Positions 25,316 to 32,334 of a stretch of DNA of 63,718 bases are shown here, piece by piece. This stretch comes from Scytonema sp. UIC 10036 (GTDB taxonomy: Bacteria; Cyanobacteriota; Cyanobacteriia; Cyanobacteriales; Nostocaceae). Both the position numbers and the translations under genes were made by a program. Position 1 is the stretch's first letter. Every line of letters starts with the position of its first letter. The DNA lies in the NCBI RefSeq assembly GCF_009725235.1, contig NZ_WJFC01000062.1, positions 1-63,718 on the forward strand, given 5' to 3'. The notes under the pieces were generated by a model that saw nothing but the letters and a program-made list of their open reading frames with translations, was not told where the DNA came from and ran no database searches.

Positions 25316-25382
25316 TATAGCGATTCTCACTTGACTGAAGTACAAATTTATCTGCGTTCGTCCGCGTGCATCTGCGGTTCCA
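25316..25382 (-). repeat. CRISPR-flanking element, right (inverted) copy
   Basis: This is the reverse complement of the 24386-24466 element: ATATAGCGATTCTCACTTGA at its left end and CATCTGCGGTTCC at its right end. It sits between the degenerate last repeat and the first csx3 gene, so the array is enclosed by an inverted pair. Confidence 0.75.
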
Positions 25383-25523
25383 TAACTATCATTCACCAAC
25401 AGCATCATTAAAAAAGTAAGGGATCTTGCAGTTCCTCACTATCAAGTGTAAGTTGTCTTTTTTATGGAATATGCATCTTCCAGCAGGAAGTATGATAGAC
25501 CCATGAGTTCACAGGTTAATGAA

Positions 25524-25829
25524 ATGACGACTTACAAGATGGAACTGAAAGACGAGATTTTGCGAGTCAATTTTGGAGAAGCCGCCCAAAATGACCGGAT
25601 TGTACAAGACACTAACGCCCGTCTCGAAGAAATGATTGACTCAGGCGAACTCATCGGAGGACCTTTACTTAAGGTTAACGGTCCTGCTTCCATACCAGTA
25701 GCATTTGCGATCGCACATAAAGTTGCTCACCTTTATGGTGCAGTTGGTTGCTTTGACCCCAAGTTAGGGAAATATGTGATTTGTATCACACACAATCCAG
25801 CGTATAAGTTAGGAGACTTGATTGATTAA
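25524..25829 (+). CDS. csx3: Csx3-family cyclic-oligoadenylate ring nuclease (stand-alone)
   Basis: This is a single Csx3 domain of about 101 residues. The family block NGPASIPVAFAIAHKVAHLY and the end THNPAYKLGDLI are clear. Csx3 (Crn3) proteins degrade cyclic tetra-adenylate, the second messenger made by Cas10, and so switch off type III effectors. The frame opens at 25464, but the Met at 25524 (MTTYKMELKDEILRV) matches the start of the second csx3 gene and is preferred. It begins the rightward csx3-cas10 gene set. The paralogue 47 bases downstream carries an extra AAA domain. Confidence 0.88.
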   Translation: MTTYKMELKDEILRVNFGEAAQNDRIVQDTNARLEEMIDSGELIGGPLLKVNGPASIPVAFAIAHKVAHLYGAVGCFDPKLGKYVICITHNPAYKLGDLID

Positions 25830-25876
25830 TTTAAATTCAGGGTCTGGGTGTTGATGTTTTTACCACTGTTCGATCG

Positions 25877-26801
25877 ATGAGTACTTACCATATCAAGTTA
25901 GAGGGTGATGTTTTAAGAGTCAAATTTGGTATACCAGCTAATGGCGACCAAATTGTCCAAGATGCAGCAGCGCGTTTGGATGAAATGATTGCTTCCGAAG
26001 AAATCAAGGGAGGACGGTTGCTGAAAGTAGATGGTCCAGCATCGCTAGCTGTGGGGTATTTAATAGCTCATAAAATATCTCACCTGTATAGTGCGATCGC
26101 TATTTTCGATCCCAAAATTGGCAGAAAAGGTTACAAGACGTTTATCGTCGTTATTTCCCATACTCCGGCGTACAAGATTGGTGAATTGATTGAAACTGAT
26201 GAAGCTCAAAAAGAGAAGTCGGCGCTCAAGGTTGTGCTTTGCGGTCCTCCACAGTCGGGGAAATCTTGTTTGCGGGAAGGATTGAAGCAGGCGATCGGTA
26301 TTATTGAAGGAGCACCCTATCCTTATGTAATTACAGCCTGTCCCGATGGAGAAGGCGCTTGGTTTTCACCAAGCAGCAAGAAGAGATCCAGAATTAGCAA
26401 GACGACTTAAGGAGGAGTATAAAGCTAAGTTCACCCCAGAATTTGCTCAGAAAGCGTCTGGGTGGGTAAGAAGTGCAAATTTACCCATCAACATTATTGA
26501 TGTGGGTGGCAAAATGACTGAAGAGAACCGATTAATTATGCGGGAAGCAACTCACGCCGTTATTTTAGCGGGAGATAAAGGTAAGGACGAGGTTCCGAAA
26601 TGGGAAGAATTTTGTCGAAATTTGAATTTGTGTATAATTGCTAACCTTTATAGCGACTACGAAGGGAGTGAGGATAGGATTGGGAACGAATATCCAATGC
26701 TAACGGGTAGCGTTCATCAACTCAAACGGGGAGAAGATGTTTCTAGTCGTCCAATGGTGCAAGCCTTGGCGCGGTTGTTAGTGGGATTAAGTAAAGGCTA
26801 G
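25877..26801 (+). pseudogene. csx3: Csx3-AAA fusion, split by a one-base frameshift
   Basis: An N-terminal Csx3 domain (DGPASLAVGYLIAHKISHLY, similar to the neighbouring csx3) is joined to a P-loop domain with GPPQSGKS. The first frame ends at 26410. The remainder continues in the next frame (26346-26801: AARRDPELARRLKEEYKAKF, LPINIIDVGGKMTEENRLIM, ILAGDKGKDEVPKWEEF). Removing one C of the pair at 26369-26370 restores a continuous reading through GAWFSQAARRDPELARR, giving about 308 residues. Csx3-AAA fusions are known, with the AAA role unclear. Here the gene is a recent pseudogene, a frameshifting gene, or contains a sequence error. The Csx3 part alone could still fold. Confidence 0.8.
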
Positions 26802-26908
26802 AGGAAATCTTTTCGACAAGAAGCGCTAGTACTACAAAACATATACATCAGCCGGATTACAACTTTTTTTGTAAACCGACTGATAGATTGATTATCTAAA
26901 GAGAGATT

Positions 26909-28744
26909 ATGCATTTAGTACTCATTGAAACATCAGGCAATCAAAACTACATATTTTCCACAAATAAGCTTAAAGAAAACATTGGTGCTTCTGAATTAAC
27001 CTACTTAGCTGGAACAGTGTGGGTGTTAGATGCAGTGGCACATATTAACGATACTTCACAAATATCTCTCCAACCTGGAGATGGAAGTGAGGAACTAAGA
27101 AAAAAATTACTTGACCGACAATTGAATAAACCTATTGAAGAATTTAATAATACCCATATTGAAGTAATTATTGCTACTTCAGGTAAAGCACTTTTATTAG
27201 TTAGAGAGAAAGAGCATGCCATAGAGGTGATTCAAAGAGTAACACGTAAAGCCTTAATTGAAGCACCAGGATTAGATATTTGTGGTGCAATTCAAGAATT
27301 TGATTGGAAGAAAGATAAGTTAGGAGATGTTAATCGCAAAATTCACCAAAAGTTTGAGGTAATTCGTTCTCAAAAACCTTCTCTAGCTTTGCGTTTTCTA
27401 CGTTTACCTATTGTAGATGAATGTTCCACAAGTGGTTTACCTGCTTACTCATGGGAAAAAGATAAAGAAGGTAAAACTATCTTTAAATCCTTCGTCAGTG
27501 AGAAAAAACAAAACTGTAGTAAGCAAGCTTTGACAAGATTTGAAACTCTTTTAGAAAAAGAAAAAATAGATATTGATTTTCTAGCTAGCATTAGAGCTTT
27601 GAATGAAGAACTAGGTTTGGATAAAGAACAGGAAGATAAAACCAAAAAGGTTTCACGTAGAAATCATAACAATTTTAAAAGAGAGTGGCTAGCTATAGTT
27701 CATGCTGATGGTAACGGGTTAGGAGAAATTTTTCTAAATTTAGGAAAAATTATTGGTAGTAGGAATTCTGTAGACAAGGAAAACAGGAATTACGTAGAAA
27801 AGTACAGACATTTTTCTATGGCTTTAGACATATGTACTGAACGAGCATTTTTAAAAGCACTATCAACTTTGTTAAGTGTATCTAAATCAGACAAAACTCA
27901 AAGTCAAGCCAAAATTTTTCCTTTAGTTCCTTTAGTAGTTGGAGGAGATGACTTAACTGTAGTATGCGATGGTAAACAAGCGTTACAGTTTACTAAAGTT
28001 TTTTTACAAGAATTTGAGAACAATACAGAACATCTAGACAAACTTCCAGAGGAATTACAACACATACAAGGAGTTATTCCTGAAATAGCTCAGAAATCTG
28101 CGTTAAAAGCTCCACGATTATCTGCTTGTGCTGGAATTACTATTATTAAACCACATTTTCCTTTCTCTACAGCTTACGAGTTAGCAGAAGATTTGATTAG
28201 AAGTGCAAAAAAGGTTAAAGATAAAATCAAAGTTAAAGACAAAATCAAAAAAGAAGCTGAAACTTATCCTTGCTCTGCTCTAGATTTCCATATTTTATAT
28301 GACAGTAGTGGAGTAGATTTAGATACTATCCGTAAAAAGTTAGTGCTAGATAGTCAAAGGACAAAACTCTATGGAAGACCTTATATTGTTACACCAGAGA
28401 ATAAATTATCTGAAGTGACAGATGGAAAAGAGTGGGCTAAACAGCGATACTGGGAAATCTTGGAAAAACGGGTTCAAACGCTCAAAGCGACAAAGGACAG
28501 AAGGCGCATACTTCCTAGTAGCCAAATGCATGATTTAAGAGAAGGATTATTCTTAGGAAAAAATGGTGCTGATGCTAGGCTCAAACTCATGATAAATCGT
28601 TATCAACCAGAAATTCGTGAGCTTACAGTAAATTGTCAAGGTGAAACTCTGTTTTGGGAAGAACAGGAGGACAACAAGATAATTTATGTTACGGGGTTCT
28701 TAGATGCAATGGATGCTGTGGATTTTTTTGAGAGGGAATCATGA
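26909..28744 (+). CDS. cas10: Cas10, type III-D, no HD nuclease domain
   Basis: This is the large subunit of a type III effector, 611 residues. Two cyclase/Palm landmarks are visible: HADGNGLG (265-272) in the first Palm and the active-site GGDD (345-348) in VGGDDLTVV, so cyclic oligoadenylate synthesis should be possible. The N-terminus has no HD motif, as described for type III-D, so it likely lacks DNase activity. The C-terminal part (from ASQ-like helices to LDAMDAVDFFERES) would be the D4-like domain. An AGAGAG-type ribosome site precedes ATG 26909. Its stop overlaps the next gene's start (ATGA), showing translational coupling. Confidence 0.92.
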   Translation: MHLVLIETSGNQNYIFSTNKLKENIGASELTYLAGTVWVLDAVAHINDTSQISLQPGDGSEELRKKLLDRQLNKPIEEFNNTHIEVIIATSGKALLLVREKEHAIEVIQRVTRKALIEAPGLDICGAIQEFDWKKDKLGDVNRKIHQKFEVIRSQKPSLALRFLRLPIVDECSTSGLPAYSWEKDKEGKTIFKSFVSEKKQNCSKQALTRFETLLEKEKIDIDFLASIRALNEELGLDKEQEDKTKKVSRRNHNNFKREWLAIVHADGNGLGEIFLNLGKIIGSRNSVDKENRNYVEKYRHFSMALDICTERAFLKALSTLLSVSKSDKTQSQAKIFPLVPLVVGGDDLTVVCDGKQALQFTKVFLQEFENNTEHLDKLPEELQHIQGVIPEIAQKSALKAPRLSACAGITIIKPHFPFSTAYELAEDLIRSAKKVKDKIKVKDKIKKEAETYPCSALDFHILYDSSGVDLDTIRKKLVLDSQRTKLYGRPYIVTPENKLSEVTDGKEWAKQRYWEILEKRVQTLKATKDRRRILPSSQMHDLREGLFLGKNGADARLKLMINRYQPEIRELTVNCQGETLFWEEQEDNKIIYVTGFLDAMDAVDFFERES

Positions 28745-30984
28745 GTAATCAATACAGTATTAATATAGAAATGCTAAGTGATTGGCATATTGGTTCTGGC
28801 ACAGGTCGTTCTGGAAGTATAGATCGTTTAGTAAAACGCGATCGTGAAAACTTGCCTTTTATTCCAGCTAAGACATTGACGGGAATTTGGCGAGATGCTT
28901 GCGAACAAGTAGCATTGGGGTTAGATGGTGATAATCCTAATAAACCATGGCATAAATGGGTTCAATATATTTTTGGCAATCAGCCTGCTTTGGAATTCCG
29001 TACAGGAAAAACATCAGAAGAACAGCCTCAACCAGCTATTCTTTCTGTTCGTCCTGCTCAAATACCACCTGCTCTGAAAAATGCTTTAAGGAATAAACCC
29101 TTACTCCAAGAAGCTTTAACTTTTATTAAACCTGGAATAGCAATCGATCCTGATTCAGGTTGTGCAAAATCAGATTGTTTAAGGTTTGAAGAAATGGTGC
29201 GATTGGGAACTCAATTGGTAGCTACTTATACCTTAGAAGGGTTAGAAAGTGGTTCTTATGAATACAAAACTGTCCAATCTCTATTAGCAGCAGGGGTAGC
29301 AATGATAGAGCGTTTAGGAGCTAAACGCAGGCGTGGTGCAGGAAAATGTAGGGTGGCTATAAGCTATCAACTTGAAGATGCTATTGCATGGATTGAAAAA
29401 AATCTTACTCCTGAATTACCTCCAGCTTCAAAGAAAACCGAGCAAGAAAAACAGGCTTTAGAGTGTACAGGGACTTGGTGTCGCGTAGAACTTAGCTTGG
29501 AAGCAAAATCTCCTCTACTCATTCATTCTAAAACTGTAGGTAATTTAGTAAAGACTCTTGACTATATCCCAGGCACTTTTCTACTTTCAATGTTTAGTAA
29601 TAAACTCAGGAAAGTCGGAATAGATATTGGTGAGGTAATTGCTCAAGGAAAGCTAATACTTACTAATGCTACCCCAGAAGTTGAGCAAAACGGCTCTAAT
29701 AAAAAGGAGCGTAAGGCAGGTAAACCTATTCCATTAAGCTTATTTTATAAAAAATCGGACAAAGAACGGGAAACCAAAATAATCGAGAACAGATTACGAA
29801 ATTCCGCAGAGGATGGCTCACAATTTAAAGGATATCGCAGTGGATACATTAGTGACTTGACTACTTCAGATGAAGCTGTTTCAGTTGTACTAAAAATAGT
29901 AACTAAAAGTGTAGAGACACACAACACAGTTAATGACGAAATTCAAAGACCTAATGAAGATGTAGGTGGTGTTTATAGCTATGAAGCGATCGCTCCAGGT
30001 ACTCGATTTCGGGCTGAATTACGCTTGTGTCAAAGTCTAGTAGATGTCATTCAAGACTCCAACTGGCAATTATTAGCAGGAGATTATCACATTGGACGTA
30101 CAAAAAAAGATGATTATGGTTTAATTTCTCTAAAAGTAGAAAGCGAATCTTATAATGCTGATACTGTTACAATAGACCCAGAGAAAGAACTCACTGTTTG
30201 GTTACTTTCAGATGTATTGATTCGAGATAAACGATTACGCCCAACAACAAACTTATGTGATTTTGCTGAAGTTTTAGGTAATAAACTAGGTGTTAACCTG
30301 AGAATCAAAAGTGCAGAGTCAGAAAGCACAGAATCAAAACGTGATGAAACAATGAGCTTCTTAGCTCGCCAAAACCGAATTGACTCCTGGCAAACTCGAT
30401 GGGGACTACCACGTCCTTCCTTAGTTGGTTTAAGTGCAGGAAGTTGTATGATTTTTAAAGTAGATGGGAATTTAGATCCTACAAATTTATCGGATCTACA
30501 AATTAGTGGCATCGGTGAACGTCGAGCAGAAGGTTATGGACAAATTTGTTTTAACGCTCCAATATTGAATGAACCGATACTACATATTAGTAAACCTCGG
30601 AAAAATGATGCAAATGTCCAGAAAAACACTGTCTTGATTGAACCTAAAGAGGATGGAAAAATTTTTGATTACGCTCGACTTATTGAAAGGGAAGCTTGGC
30701 GAGTAGCTATTCGTAAAGCTGCTTTACTTTTATCAGATACTAGAGAGTCGCGCCAAGAAATAATTGGTTTAGAAATTCAAAGAAAACAAGGCAAACAAAA
30801 AATTGACAGTAAGCCATCAACAAGTCAATTAGGTAATTTACATTCTGCATTAGAACAGCTTCAAAAAGGAATGGAAACCTATAGGGTCATTGATGGTGAA
30901 AGCTGCACAAGACGGAATGACAGTAGATATTTTACCGTTAGTCAGTTCAGTGAATCAGCAAATAGCTTTAGTATTGCCTGGTAG
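28741..30984 (+). CDS. csx10: Cas7-Csx10(Cas5)-helical fusion, type III-D; C-terminus probably lost
   Basis: This is a 747-residue multi-domain RAMP. Residues 1-210 are Cas7-like (LSDWHIGSGTGRSGSIDRL with D28 as candidate catalytic Asp; PFIPAKTLTGIWR; Gly-rich GAKRRRGAGKCRV at 193-205). Residues 246-605 are Csx10/Cas5-like (VELSLEAKSPLLIHSKTVGN, YSYEAIAPGTRFRAE, GERRAEGYGQI at 592-602). From about 642 a helical tail (ARLIEREAWRVAIRKAALLL, PSTSQLGNLHSALEQLQ) could be a partial Cas11-like domain. This order fits the Cas7-Cas5-Cas11 fusion of III-Dv. After about residue 712 the tail is alien and overlaps the next Cas7 out of frame, suggesting a deletion. The start overlaps the cas10 stop by 4 nt. 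Confidence 0.85.
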   Translation: MSNQYSINIEMLSDWHIGSGTGRSGSIDRLVKRDRENLPFIPAKTLTGIWRDACEQVALGLDGDNPNKPWHKWVQYIFGNQPALEFRTGKTSEEQPQPAILSVRPAQIPPALKNALRNKPLLQEALTFIKPGIAIDPDSGCAKSDCLRFEEMVRLGTQLVATYTLEGLESGSYEYKTVQSLLAAGVAMIERLGAKRRRGAGKCRVAISYQLEDAIAWIEKNLTPELPPASKKTEQEKQALECTGTWCRVELSLEAKSPLLIHSKTVGNLVKTLDYIPGTFLLSMFSNKLRKVGIDIGEVIAQGKLILTNATPEVEQNGSNKKERKAGKPIPLSLFYKKSDKERETKIIENRLRNSAEDGSQFKGYRSGYISDLTTSDEAVSVVLKIVTKSVETHNTVNDEIQRPNEDVGGVYSYEAIAPGTRFRAELRLCQSLVDVIQDSNWQLLAGDYHIGRTKKDDYGLISLKVESESYNADTVTIDPEKELTVWLLSDVLIRDKRLRPTTNLCDFAEVLGNKLGVNLRIKSAESESTESKRDETMSFLARQNRIDSWQTRWGLPRPSLVGLSAGSCMIFKVDGNLDPTNLSDLQISGIGERRAEGYGQICFNAPILNEPILHISKPRKNDANVQKNTVLIEPKEDGKIFDYARLIEREAWRVAIRKAALLLSDTRESRQEIIGLEIQRKQGKQKIDSKPSTSQLGNLHSALEQLQKGMETYRVIDGESCTRRNDSRYFTVSQFSESANSFSIAW

Positions 30985-31759
30985 TTCTATTAAAGGAGCA
31001 TTGCGATCGCAAGCTGAAAGAATTATTCGTACTGTTTGTAAGATTTCGTTAACTCAGGACACAGAAGGTAAACAACGATTTTTAGAACAGGTGCAAGTTC
31101 CTTTAGTAGAAACTCTGTTTGGCATCGCAGCTAAACAGCAACCAGAAATTCAAGAGGAGGATCTTCAAAAATGCAACTATAAACCAGGTTTAAGTGCTTT
31201 GTCCGTGGATGACTGCTACAACGTTCAAAAAATAGAGCCTAAAAAGTGGCAATCTGTTACAGATGCAACAAACAGTCAAGAACTCCGTACTGCACTTAAT
31301 AACACTCCAATCAAACAAACCCAACAAGCATTTCATGTTGCTATCGATCGCTGGACTGGAGGAGCGGCTGACGGATTTCTCTACAATAATCTGGAGCCAT
31401 TTAATATTGAGTGGGAAGATATAAACTTAACTCTTAATTTAAAACGCATTCCTAAAAGTGAATTACACGCAACCCTGGCATTATTACTTTTAACCTTACG
31501 GGATTTGTATGCTGGACGCATTCCTCTAGGTTATGGAGTGAATCGAGGTATGGGAGCGATCGCTGTTGAAAAAATCTGGCTCCATGGAAAAGGATTAAAA
31601 GAGGAATCACTACAAGCTTTTGAAAAACAGAATGTCGAACTTAATTTTACCCCTGAAGGAGGTATGCAAATATTAGATTCAGAATTTTTAACTTCATTGA
31701 ACAAACATTGGCAAGCCTGGATTGAATGTAACCGTTATCAATCGGAAGTAACAGTATGA
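30890..31759 (+). CDS. Cas7-like RAMP, N-terminally truncated
   Basis: This is a Cas7 (Csm3/Cmr4-like) backbone subunit of 289 residues. It has DGMTVDILPL (candidate catalytic Asp in the first loop), LVLPGSSIKGALRSQAERII, and the Gly-rich end RIPLGYGVNRGMGAIAVEKI. The first beta-strand is missing from the annotated frame. The same frame upstream reads FKKEWKPIGSL but is closed by a TAG at 30851 and has no ATG; only TTG 30890 or ATG 30893 are starts. The frame overlaps the fusion gene by 95 nt. In III-Dv this position holds a double Cas7 (Cas7-2x), so the first Cas7 may have been deleted. Its stop overlaps the csx19 start by 4 nt. Confidence 0.8.
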   Translation: MMVKAAQDGMTVDILPLVSSVNQQIALVLPGSSIKGALRSQAERIIRTVCKISLTQDTEGKQRFLEQVQVPLVETLFGIAAKQQPEIQEEDLQKCNYKPGLSALSVDDCYNVQKIEPKKWQSVTDATNSQELRTALNNTPIKQTQQAFHVAIDRWTGGAADGFLYNNLEPFNIEWEDINLTLNLKRIPKSELHATLALLLLTLRDLYAGRIPLGYGVNRGMGAIAVEKIWLHGKGLKEESLQAFEKQNVELNFTPEGGMQILDSEFLTSLNKHWQAWIECNRYQSEVTV

Positions 31760-32334
31760 TAGACCTCTATACACAAGCTAGTAAGAAGGATATAACTTTG
31801 TCAGACGCAATTTATAAATCTAAAAAATGTCTGTCTGATGCAATAGGGTTACTTTATACACCAGAAAAATGTTGCTTTGTTAAAATAAAAAATGGAAAAA
31901 TAGAACCTCATAAAGATGAAATAATTAATCTAAATTCTGTGTTTGAAGCAAGAGTTTTTAATAAACAAGCAGAATTACGATGGCTGAATGAAAAGAGCGG
32001 TACAGGCAAAGCAGTATTGCTTTCCGAGACAGAAACAAATTTTTGCCTTTATGAAAAAGGTAAGTTAAAAGAACTTGACAAACATCCTCAGAGCTATTTG
32101 TTATGGGGACAAGGAACGGGAACAGATATAGGTGAAGGTTGGAGCCGATTATCTACCGCCAGAATTGGCAAATTAGATATTCCCATTCCTGGCGTGAAAT
32201 CTCAGCAAAGAGTACAAATTACAACTTGTGAATATTTTTGTGTTATTGACGAACACGGAAATGTAGCGGTAGTCGAAGAACGCTTATTAAACCTAGAGCC
32301 AATAAAGGAAGAAAAAAAGCATGGCAGTCATTAG
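31756..32334 (+). CDS. csx19: Csx19 (TIGR03984-like), type III-D subunit
   Basis: This 192-residue protein resembles Csx19. Diagnostic segments are VFEARVFNKQAELRWLNE, TGKAVLLSETE, YLLWGQGTG, WSRLSTARIGKLDIPIPG and DEHGNVAVVEERLL. Csx19 is a component of III-D effector complexes in cyanobacteria. It overlaps the Cas7 gene upstream by 4 nt and the RAMP gene downstream by 14 nt, so it is translated as part of the operon. A run of AAGGAAGAAAAAAAG near its end may act as the ribosome site of the next gene. Confidence 0.85.
   Translation: MIDLYTQASKKDITLSDAIYKSKKCLSDAIGLLYTPEKCCFVKIKNGKIEPHKDEIINLNSVFEARVFNKQAELRWLNEKSGTGKAVLLSETETNFCLYEKGKLKELDKHPQSYLLWGQGTGTDIGEGWSRLSTARIGKLDIPIPGVKSQQRVQITTCEYFCVIDEHGNVAVVEERLLNLEPIKEEKKHGSH

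Noticed and set aside
24458..25408. Open frames on both strands across the CRISPR array encoding repeated VSIPDRDSYNLQ / SCKLYESLSGIET peptides
   Set aside because: They are translations of the 37-nt repeats and spacers, not genes.
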